Shown here in pieces: positions 48,748 to 59,000 of a stretch of 64,000 nucleotides of DNA. The notes beneath the pieces were generated by a model. That model made no database searches. It saw only the letters and a program-made list of their open reading frames with translations, and was not told the origin of the DNA. The translations under genes and the position numbers were made by a program. How positions within the stretch are numbered: position 1 is the first letter of the stretch; each line of letters begins with the position of its first letter. Source of the stretch: Mugil cephalus (lineage: Eukaryota; Chordata; Actinopteri; Mugiliformes; Mugilidae); the NCBI RefSeq assembly GCF_022458985.1, contig NC_061785.1:7368204-7432203 (forward strand), read 5' to 3'.

Positions 48748-51317
48748 TCCCACCTATCCATGTGCAACAACGACATATTTGTGCTTGTAATCTTCATGTT
48801 GTTTCTGTTTGAACTCTTCTTCAGTATCTGAGTATTTATTACACAACTTTAGAGACTTCTTTTATATTCTCTAAATCACCCTTCTCACTTCTAAGGATTC
48901 CCTTTTTAATACAACTCAGGCATAATAACTGCATGTTTGTTCAGGGCACTGTTGTGTGTACACCGTGGGGCAATAACAACAGGAGGAATGGCTATTTGTG
49001 CGCAACGGCTCACGCGATTGCGCCGTTGCATGACGAGAAAGAGATACTAAAACTTGATTGCTGTATATTTAAATAGCAAATGCGACAGGGTTTTAAAATT
49101 TATTGTCCGGTTTGTTTTTTATCACTCCTGTCCTGTAACCTCGCGTACAGTAAGTTAATTGATTTTGTGTGGGAGTGAAGTTAACACACACAGGGCCCTC
49201 GGGAGGGTGGGGAGCTGAGACTCACCCCTGGCAGACACTATTGTTAATCAAGGAGTAACATCTGCTGTGTGCCTCTAATCTCCCCCAGACTGTCAGACTG
49301 TCCTCCCCGGTTTTAGACTGTCTTTTGTGTTAAAGGGCACTCAGGATTTGTCTCCTTCGCCGCGTAGGCTGCAGCATGGGGGTGACCCAAAGTCTGTCAA
49401 CGGCAAACAGATTTAGCAAACACATGCAGAGCGTACGAAACTCCGCGTTATCCTGTAAATCACAGGCGACTCTTTAGGGAGCAGGTGATCGAGACAGATT
49501 GCAGAAGTCTTTCAGTTCAACAGGTTCTTTTCACAGTGTGTGCTGTGACTGTCACAACCATAGAGGGCAGTATCCACCAGTCATAGCACGACAAAAGGAG
49601 TTCAATAGCTTCTTAAACGTGTGAGGAATCCTAAACTTTACATATTTGCTTGTCATTTATCTTCGCTACTGTAGCTGTGGCTAGCATATGGCTGACAGTA
49701 AATAGGAAGTGATCTTCCAGCGATCAGCTCCGAGACCCCGTGCAGGATGCTGCATGTCATCTGTGGTTCGCACTGGCCGGGGACAGATGGCTGAAGGACT
49801 CCTGTTACAGGAGCCACCCCTTCTAAACTTTAATGAACAGTTAATCCTTTCAAAAAGAAAACTCCAATTATGCAAGATTTGGAAGTTTGTTTTCATTCAT
49901 GATTTGAAACAAACGCAGCAAAAACCTTTCAACTCTGTTCATGCTTTTCAAATGAATTAGCTCCAAAGCTGAGAGAACAACGGAAAGTGAATTAATTCCG
50001 TGGTTTCTCATTTAGTTTGACATTTTATCCGTAAGCACAAATAAATAGTACACAGTTTGAACACGGCTGAAAAGTTTAGCTTGGCCAGGACAGTTGTGCT
50101 TGATTAAAAGAAAAACACTGACACCATTTGTCAGAACGCAGAAGTACATGAATTGAGATGATAATAATAATAATAATCATCTCTATGCCGCTTGTTGTTG
50201 TAATGACTCTCAGCTGTTCCCCGGCTGGATGCTGTAACTACAGTCAAGACATACATAAAAAGAAGCATATGGCTTTCTTGGAACTCCATCTAATTTTCAT
50301 TGCTTCTCATCTTTCCTGCTAATCCGCGCCTATAATGTTTATAGCCAAGTTAATTGAACTGGCACATCTCTGTGGGTTCAGAGATCCCCTCTAAGAGGCT
50401 CTGAAGCCAAGTTTTTTTTTTTGCCAAAGAATGCACACAGCGTCTGAAAGACGTGCAGCTGTTCTTCTAGTAACGGCTCACGACTGTGTGAATGAGTTAT
50501 TAGGAGAAAAAAAAGGGCCACCGAGATCAGCTTAATTGTCAGTAATTATGTCTACAGGACAAAATAATAATCCTAGATGAGCTATTAGCACGTTGAATAC
50601 TTGGGATGTGGTTGGTATTCCTTTGTTTTTTATGTGGAGGCTGACATTGGTAATATAATTATAAAGAAATAGGTGTAGAAACAAACCATATGAGTCAACG
50701 TTCTACTTTCAACACTTGATGTATTATGAACAAATTGCAGGACTGATAATTTCATCTGTATGTGCAGCAGTATTATATTACACTATATTAATATAACTGG
50801 GAGTTCCCCATCATTGATGGTTCATTATATAATCATTCACACAGGGGAGGGGAAAACACAGAATAAAACCTAAATCTGTCAGTTACAGGTGAGTAACTCT
50901 ATTCATGTGAGTTTTAGGTGGATTTTTTAGGTGGATACCACCCACAGATGTTCCTAATAAAAAAAAAAATAAGAAAAACTTTCCACCAGCCATTTAGAAC
51001 TTAGACGAGAGGTAAAACGTCTTCGTCAAGAAAACCAGGTGCAGTCTTAACTCTTTTAGCCAGTAATTGTACGTACTTTAATGAGTGTAATAATAACTAC
51101 TCCATTAAGCAACCAAGTAAAAGTACTTGCATCCAGTGTCTTTACAAAAAGCATTATCATTAAAATGTACTTGCTCATAATTAAAGTAAAGTGCAATTTA
51201 ACAATTCCTTCTGTTATGCATAAAATGAGAAACTTCTTATTTGGATATCAGGCCCACACACATTCTAAGAAACACCGAGCACCATAAGCATTTTTAAAGT
51301 CCACTGCGAGTAACAGA
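48070..51317. other. fam53b-hpdl intergenic region, no gene seen
   Basis: It contains the TATC microsatellite and AT-rich unique sequence. A stretch at 50270-50610 looks like a possible conserved noncoding element. Confidence 0.6.
48657..48744 (+). repeat. (TATC)22 microsatellite
   Basis: Twenty-two perfect TATC units. Confidence 0.95.
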
Positions 51318-51323
51318 TTTATT
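51318..51323 (-). terminator. hpdl: hpdl polyadenylation signal
   Basis: TTTATT on plus (AATAAA on minus) lies about 165 bases after the hpdl stop codon. Confidence 0.6.
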
Positions 51324-51485
51324 GAGCAACATCTGCTCTGGAGACATTCGGTTAGTGTTGATACAGTACAAAGACATTCATTTTACTTCTGCAGAAAGTG
51401 GAATTTTCTATTAACATTATGTGATGTTTCCGTTTAACGATATAAATACAAAACATTTGACATGTTTCCTCTTAAACTAAAACGA

Positions 51486-51678
51486 CTAATAACCAGCAGT
51501 CTTTGTGGTTCCCTCTCTTCGCGAACGGCCGCTGTCGTTCTCCATGTACGCCTGCACCGACCTCCACAGCGCCCGGATGTTCCCCTCGCCGAAACCCGTC
51601 GCGCCTCTTCGCTCTATCAGCTCCAGGAAGAAGGTGTCCTCGGCAAATAACGGCTTGGTGAACACCTGGAGGAGGTAC
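51486..51678 (-). CDS. hpdl: hpdl exon 5 (Glu ligand, stop)
   Basis: The exon encodes [20 protein letters not shown] then [20 protein letters not shown] and a short divergent tail, with TAG at 51486-51488. It holds the third metal ligand (Glu in FLELIERRG). Confidence 0.93.
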
Positions 51679-53417
51679 CTGAAGACGTGGCGACATGTCA
51701 CCCGGGAGAAGGTGCTTGAAACTTCCAGCCTCTAGCCTCCCTTTCTAAGCTAATGCACGTATTGCTTGTGAAATTAACATCTCTTGCTCAACGTTTGTAA
51801 ATGTAGGAAGACAGATAAAAGAAGACCTTATAAGGGCTGCAAAAATACTACCACTACTACTGCCTGATTGCTCCGTCTCACCTCCTGTTTTCCCTGGATG
51901 CTCTCTCTGATAGTGGGACCTGGTGCATGTCTGTGTCCAGGAGAATACCATGCTGCGCCAGTTCCTCAGGGTTGTGTCCCGCTTCCTCTATTTCCTGCCG
52001 TCTTCCCACCTGACACAGCACAGGAGATGTGTAAAGCAATTGCCAACACATACAATTATTAGTGAATTCTAGTTAAATCACATCTGTTATGTTTTTCTTT
52101 AAACAAAGTCAGTAGTTATAAAGTCTGCTCCCATGTTGTTTTTTATACAAACCAGGCATTATTTAAAACACTGGCTATTTATTGTAGTAAAGGTTTGATT
52201 CTTTTATGTTGTAGAATATGAATTGTGTCAAACCTCAGTGTAGTAGGCGGGAGGAGGGCAGAAAAACTGCACACCAGCTTCAGCCATGACATGTGCAGTT
52301 GAGACTATGTTACTAGTGTACAGTCCAATGTGCTGGATCCCTGGCGCTCTGTGCTCCTCCAAGAAGGTGTCGACCTGGTTCCTGCCTGAAAGAGGTGAAG
52401 CCACAAAATCATTTTAGCAACTTACAGTAAATTAAAGCATTAGTTTCAAAATTCTAAAAACACAGAGGGGCTGCTTTTACCTTGTTCGGGGAGGGATTCA
52501 GCAATGACAAACTTGCAGTCGGGCTCTTTTTTGTCCACAGAAGGAAGAGTGATGCCAGCCTTGCTGCATTTCCAGTACTCCATGGCCGTAAGTCGCAGTC
52601 CAATCCCATCCTCGTTTACAACAAAGCCCTCATCCACATCTTCATTCCTGTTGAGAGTAAACTTTTAATCACTGGCATCACATTAGGCAGAACTAAAAAT
52701 TTATTGTAAATTTATTAGGATAGCAATGTTGTCTCACCTATCAATGAAAAACCTCTGGAAACCAAAGAGCTTCTCATACCACCTCATGACTTCCTGGGTT
52801 GTTTTCCTGGGACACGCATAAGTTATGTGATCAAAATGTGTAACTGGACAAGACGCGTCTTCTCCTTCCAAGCTCTTTTCGCTGACCTCAAACTCAGGTA
52901 AAAAGGCTCCTTTATATTTAGTCTTGTCAATCAGCGTGTGGCAAACGTTTCCCACAATGGACTTCATCACGGAGTAGGTGACAAGACCATCATCGTCCTC
53001 AACTGTTGTGGGAGGCACCAAGAAATTGCAGCCAAGGCTGCGAAGAACCTTGAATGACCTTTCCACATTCTCCACCTCAAAACACACGTTGTTGACGGTG
53101 TCCACGGGGTAATGTGGACTGACATCGTAAAGACAAGCTGCAGAGTTGGCGTGTCTGTATTTCCCCACGTGTGGATCAATGCAATATTTGTCCGTTATAT
53201 CCAGAATCCCTTCATTCATTCCGTTCCTGCTATGTAGTGGTCTCTCATTTACGACGCACACCGCCGCCCCCTTCTTGAAAGCCAGCTGCCTGGACCTGTC
53301 AGTCACTCTGCTGGCAAACAAATTAAACTTGAACTTCGAAACGAGGTCTTTAGCTATTTTTTCCGCGTTAGAAACGTGGAGAGAAACGTGGTGTAACCGG
53401 CTCAAGAAAACTGCCAT
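51486..53417 (-). CDS. hpdl: 4-hydroxyphenylpyruvate dioxygenase-like protein (complete, five exons)
   Basis: HPDL is a mitochondrial Fe(II) dioxygenase paralogous to HPD. In mammals it is reported to make 4-hydroxymandelate for coenzyme Q head-group synthesis. The CDS is join 52738-53417, 52481-52647, 52234-52385, 51882-52009, 51486-51678, which gives 1320 bases or 439 aa. Two vicinal-oxygen-chelate halves are visible: [20 protein letters not shown] near the N-terminus and [10 protein letters not shown] from about 194. The three metal ligands are His197 (FDHIT), His301 (IQHIGLYT) and Glu395 ([10 protein letters not shown]). The end, [20 protein letters not shown] then [17 protein letters not shown], is diagnostic of HPDL rather than HPD. 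The start is the first ATG, 5' of RLHHVSLHV. The protein is longer than human (371 aa), mainly from a segment near residues 75-105 and one before LLQVFTK. Confidence 0.94.
51882..52009 (-). CDS. hpdl: hpdl exon 4
   Basis: The exon encodes [20 protein letters not shown] then [20 protein letters not shown] and [10 protein letters not shown] aligns with human QGILLDGD; the following residues are longer than in human. Donor GTGAGA. Confidence 0.88.
52234..52385 (-). CDS. hpdl: hpdl exon 3 (second His ligand)
   Basis: The exon encodes [20 protein letters not shown] then [20 protein letters not shown] and [10 protein letters not shown]. Its donor is GTTTGAC, a weak match to consensus, but frame continues correctly into exon 4. 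Confidence 0.9.
52481..52647 (-). CDS. hpdl: hpdl exon 2
   Basis: The exon encodes [20 protein letters not shown] then [20 protein letters not shown] and [22 protein letters not shown] aligns with human LVLAESLP. Confidence 0.92.
52738..53417 (-). CDS. hpdl: hpdl exon 1 (start, N-terminal half)
   Basis: The exon has 226 codons plus two bases, ends FFID-AG and has donor GTGAGA. It contains the first VOC domain and the first metal-ligand His (FDHIT). Confidence 0.94.
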
Positions 53418-54100
53418 GTTTTCCTAGTGACGTTGACAGGAGGCGTGTCCAAATAATAATAAAAAAATTAAAAAAACACGGAAACGCTGAGACAGAAATA
53501 TATTTTTAGATTAATAAATAGTAAGTACGAAATACAGGCTTAAACTAAAATTTAATAGCACCATTTCGTTTGTGTTAAAATCTATTTTAAACCATTAAAC
53601 CAGAATCAGAATATTTTTTTATCAATGCTTCTCGGAAATTGTCTTGTTACATTTTAAAAAATATGAAATACTAATAGAATAAAATAATAATATAAAAACG
53701 TGTAAGATGCGTAAAGCTAAATATTTCAAGTACAAAAAAAACAACGTTTCTCTCCGGCAACTATGCTGAGGTGTGAGAGATTTAATGTCAGTAAAAAAAA
53801 GTTGGGGTTTTTAGAAAATATTTGTTAAAACCATTGGGTAAAACACATTCTGTTTGAAGTATATATCTGATATTTAACATAATAAATATCCAAGATGGTT
53901 TTTTATTTGGAAAACAAGCTAATTGTACAAAATATATTTTTTTTTTGAGTAACTCTGGATGTGAAATCTCGCTGTGATTTAGATATTCCGATTGTTTATG
54001 AAGGCAACGGCACTTTCCCCTTTCGACCAATCGCGTTGAGAGCTGAGCCAGATGATTGGTGACGTAGGCAGGCCAGCGTTTATTTTGGCTTCGCTGCTCA
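53418..54100. promoter_or_regulatory. hpdl-zranb1 divergent promoter interval
   Basis: The hpdl ATG (minus) and the probable zranb1 transcription start (plus) are about 0.7 kb apart. CCAAT-type boxes on both strands near 54026-54060 and GCCGCCAT near 54110 suggest a TATA-less housekeeping promoter on the zranb1 side. Confidence 0.45.
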
Positions 54101-54104
54101 TTCG

Positions 54105-54379
54105 TCTCGCCGCCATTAAACACTACGGAGGCAATGTAAATCCGTCGAGAGTCGAGGGATTTGTGCCATGACTCCAGCGGTTCGGGGGCTTTTAGCGAGG
54201 CCTGATAGGTTCCGTGGGGTGTTAACGTGTTCGTGAAGGTAAACATGTGAGAGGACGAAGGAGGAGAAACAATTGGGATTGGGAAAGGTTTGATTGAGCA
54301 GGAGGAGGAGGAGGAGGAGGAGGGGGACTGGACGGGAAGGGTTTGTTGTGGTTTTCAGCAGCACTTGAGAAACGGAACG
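54105..54379 (+). other. zranb1: Candidate noncoding first exon of zranb1
   Basis: A GCCGCCATT-containing GC-richer leader with a (GGA)n tract ends in a strong donor, GGAACG|GTAAGA, at 54380. It would splice to the acceptor CTCAACAG at 55224, 25 bases before the zranb1 ATG. The start is approximate; an earlier donor, GAAG|GTAAAC near 54239, is an alternative. Confidence 0.5.
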
Positions 54380-55249
54380 GTAAGAGTTTGACATATTTGT
54401 CTTAAATGACTCTCGATAATGTCGACTCGTGTAACAAATGCTCGTCAACAGCATAAGTTAACGTCAGCTGACGCTGTTTAAGGTAAATATAAAGAGGGGA
54501 TAGCTTGTCAGCTAGCATGCTAAGGCTAAACATTGCTACATGGTACCGCAACAATGCCACTAGTCATGTGAACTTAACTGTTTACCCCAGTTCATGCTGT
54601 TACTGGTAATAAGCAGCTGGAAGTATCGCTTAAATGTGATTAAAAATCCTTGGCTGATAAGTCTGTGAGGATGCCTCACCTGGTTTAAATTAGTTATTAT
54701 TTTAGGACGTCAGAAAACTGTTTTAGTTTAGTGAAAATCTTCACAAAAACAAGATTAATGAATTTAACATATATGGATACATGCCCTTAAGTGGTAAACA
54801 ACTGTAAACGTGTGTTTTAGACTATTATAACATAAGTGCTGATTCAGACACATGTCCGCCTTGTCACATTACACAACATGAGACCACTTACTCTTCATGC
54901 TACCTTATAAATCAGATATGCTCAGTGTTCATGCAGAGGTGGACCTAGCGGACCATATTTGACCCGAGAATGTTTCCTTGGTCTTTCATTGGCTGAAAAC
55001 CACATGCTTCCAAACCTCACCGAGAACCACAGGGACACAATTTAAAATATGTGCCAAAGTTACCATATATGGTTCCTTGCCCCATAAAGGGTTACATCTG
55101 GTTTAAAAAGAAAATCCTTGGCTGACATGTCTGTGAGGAAGCCCGACCTGGATAAAGTTAGTTATCAAACTGCTGGAGCACACGCTTGTTTATGTCTCGC
55201 ATCTAACTGGACTTATCTCAACAGTTCGACCGACTAAATCGGATCCATC

Positions 55250-56069
55250 ATGACGGAACAGAAGGTGAAGTGGGCCTGCGACTACTGCACCTTCGAAAAT
55301 TGGCCATCCGCAATCAAGTGCACCATGTGTCGCGCGCAGAGGTCGAGGGGTCCCATCATCACGGAGGAACCTTATAAAACCAGTCCCGATCTGGACCCCA
55401 GTGTGGAGTGGGATCCTCCCAGAACTGAGAGCGGCACTAGCTTGCTCATCTGCCCCGACTCCAGCGCTAGGCCGAGAGTCCGGTCGTCTAGCATAGCCGA
55501 GCTTGCCAATAAGTGGTCCTGCCAGATGTGCACCTATCTGAACTGGCCTCGCGCCATCCGTTGCACACAGTGCCTCTGTCAGCGTCCGAGGACCAGCAGC
55601 CCCACAGAGTCCCCCCAGACCTCAGGCTCTAACGCGGGCTGTCGTCCCGGCGTCCACTCCCCCGTGGACCCCTGTGAGGAATACAATGACAGGAACAGAC
55701 TCAACACCCACCACCAGCACTGGACTTGTACAGCTTGCACTTACCAGAACTTGCCCAGAACTACAAAGTGTGTTGTGTGTAGCCTTCCTAAGCCCAACAA
55801 CCTGGAAGCCATAGAGCTGGCCGAGCCTGCCGAGCCCTCGGCCATCATCAATGAGCAGGACAGGGCTCGGTGGAGGGGCAGCTGCAGCGGAGGCCAGGGC
55901 CGAAGGAGGTCCCCTCAAGAGGAAGACCACGTCAAAATGGACTTCCAGAGGATAGAGCTCGCAGCTGGAGCCGTGAGCAAAGAGGAGCAAGAGGTCGACT
56001 TTAAGAAGTTGAAGCAGATTAGAAACCGAATGAGGAAAACGGACTGTTTGTTTCTTACAGCATGTGCTG
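55250..56069 (+). CDS. zranb1: zranb1 coding exon 1 (three NZF fingers)
   Basis: The exon holds 273 codons plus one base, with all three NZF fingers and VDFKKLKQIRNRMRKTD. Donor GTGAGT at 56070; without splicing the frame would read only 17 more residues. Confidence 0.96.
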
Positions 56070-59000
56070 GTGAGTTTTTTTCCTGCATTATCACATGTCA
56101 CAAGAACTTCACAATCGGTTAAGCAATTTCTAAAGAAAATACCACATGTCATATTCCAGATGGATGAAATTAGCAATGTAAGACAACCTCCGTGAGGTTC
56201 ATTGCTCCACATTTCCATGATTTATATTTACAGTGAACTTCAAATAAGCCCTAGTTACTCATTTCTAAGTTATTTATTTAGTGATTAGTAAGACTGCTGT
56301 CCTTCTGTTGACATTTCCTGCGCACCTGATCCGTACATTTGTCCCATTTTTCCGTCACAACAAGTGCTCTATTTTAACTCCGCCTCTTTTGTTTCCTTTC
56401 ACAAAGTTGTGACGACTGACATCAGGGCAACACACTCCAGGTTTGATTGTCAAACTGTATTAATTCTCCTCGATGCTATTTTACTGCCGTGCAGATGGTG
56501 CATCACTCAGCGGAGGCCAAGGTTGCATTCTAGTGTGCAATACCACTTCATGAATAGCCATGTGCCTCATTGTTTAGACAAATATTGGAGTACTGGAGGT
56601 ATGTTGGCAAAACACGGGCTTGGCAAACTCACTATCATTTGTATTTCACGATGTGGCGCTGTCAGGCGATAAGGTGTGAGATAATGTTTATCATCGACGA
56701 CACATAACCGGGTTTGAAAGGCGCCACAGTCAGGTCGTTTAGCTAAAAGGCTAATAGGAATTGGCTCCACACCATCAGCGAACCCCTTTCTGTCCTTGCG
56801 GTGCCACTGAGAGCATCTTTTTAGAAACTGAGAGGATGTGAGTGCTTCCCAGCTGGTGGGGATGAATGGGCCGCCTGGGCAGCGCAGGGAGAGAGGAGCC
56901 TAAAGACCAGAGACTCCTGGCCTGCGATCAACAGACCTTGTTAACAGTGGCGCTTATGTGCTGAGCAAGGGGCCCCAGGAGGCGAAAATAGCCTTGACAA
57001 GACGTGAACAACAACCAAAAAAAGAAAAAAAAATAAACATGAAGGCAACACATGATCAGTGTCCTCCTGAACTTTGCACTGATTACACTTGCTAGCTTGT
57101 TTTTGAAGCCTGTTGCTCTCGGGTTACATTGTGACACGTTTTTCACCACCTGCAGACATTCCCATACCTTCGACTGCACATTTTCTCAAAGGGTTGCGCC
57201 ATTTTTATTCATGCGATGTCAGTTGAGTTATGTTTGCATGTGCTCTTCAAAGTGTTTGTCAGTGGAGGAAGGGAGGAAGTGCCTGAGTCGAGCAGCACAT
57301 TATGGCCGAGCCGAGCACTTCCTCAGCTTTTAAAACTTGATCTCACTTCACTCTACCGTTTCCTCACATTTCTTGTCTTGTGTTTTTTCAGAGCCGTGAG
57401 CTTAGAGCAGAAGTCGGACGATCCATTGATTGTACTTTCTCACAAAAGGAAGCAGACTGTTTTTGTAATATTGTTCTTTTGTTTCGCTGAAGGCCTGTAA
57501 GCAGTGACGAGTTTTTGCCTTTGCAGTTCTGTATAAACATATTTCTTGTCGTTACACATTGGAAGAGATGTGTTTGTTTGCATGAAGCTTTGGGAGTGAT
57601 CTAATTGATTAGTTTTTATCTGACAACTCAGAAACATATCGGCCACACTTGACTACAAAATTCCACCTCAAACTATAATGGTTTTTAGAAAATGTGGTAT
57701 TGGTAACTGTAAAGTTGTGCATTGACAGATGGTCCGTCACGTGAAATTACAGTGGGCTATCGAGGTCCTGCTGTGGCTCGGTCGCGAAACCTATCACACT
57801 ATGTGTTAAACCCAGACCAACTTGCAGTCTTTCACAATCGGCATGATGTACAAACGTCGAGGCTCGCTACTAGGATCAGACTTACTGCTTGTTAACAAAT
57901 GTGGGAAGGGAAAGGAAAAATACGGTGACATGCTCGTTCTAAACAAGCCTCGACGGGGCACCCTAATTGCAGAATTGTCTGCCTTTCATTATTCTGCTCC
58001 TTCCCTGACTGTTTGAGCCATTAAAGCGCTGAGATTGTACGGTGTGTTAATCCCAACAATAGGGGTTGATGGTTATATTTGTTACAATGTAAATAAGAAT
58101 CATTTGCACGTTCTCCCTGAGCCTGCGTGGGTTTTCTCCCACCATCCAAAGACACGCTCGTTAGGTTCATTAGTGATTTTTAAATTGGCCGTAGATGTGA
58201 GTGTGAATGGTTGTCTGTTTCTCTGTGAGAGGCTGGAGACCTGTCCAGGGTGTACTCCGCATATCGCCCGATGGCTCCAGCCCCCTGTGACCCTCTAGAG
58301 GGCAGAGAAGATGAAAATGAGAGTTAAGATGAGAATGAAACTTAAAGATTGCAAAGACAACGTCCACAAACGCAAGAAATTAATGCTTTTTTATATACGG
58401 TGTGTTAAAAAGACTCTTTCATGTCAAAAATAGGCTGTAATTCTGCCATTCGGCAGCAGTTTGTTATGCGGTTTAACCATTAGGTTGTCTAGATTTTCCT
58501 TCTCCTTTATATTGTGCATCCACATCAACTATTTCACCTGTAAACTAGGTGCTTGAGTCAGAACTAACAGTAATGCACATGAGCAGTGCGCACAATTATA
58601 CTTAATATTGACCCTTGGTTACTAAAAATGCTCTACAGGGGAGGAGCTGTTGCTCTAAACTGCCTAGTTACCCCTATTTATTCATGCATCTCTGAAACAA
58701 ATCATCATATTCTGTAGCAGGTTTCTACTGTATCGCCTGATGATGATTATTTGAGATTTACGTTCAGATGCGTGAAAGCTGTTGAAAATGTTAGATTTCC
58801 AGCGACTGTTTTCGCACTGTTTTTGTGTTACAGTTTAATGGCACTTGAGGGCAGATTTACTGAAACCAGTTGTCTGTTTACAGGTGCTTATCCGACTAAC
58901 AAAGAAACGCAGCTGTTCACCACAGTGTTTTTTTTTTTTTTTTTTTAAAAAGAGCTTTCCAAGAAGGTTTAGCATAATTGTATGACAGGTAGTATGTAGT

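Noticed and set aside
55622-56218. 198-codon ORF antisense to zranb1
   Set aside because: A shadow of the conserved zinc-finger exon on the other strand.
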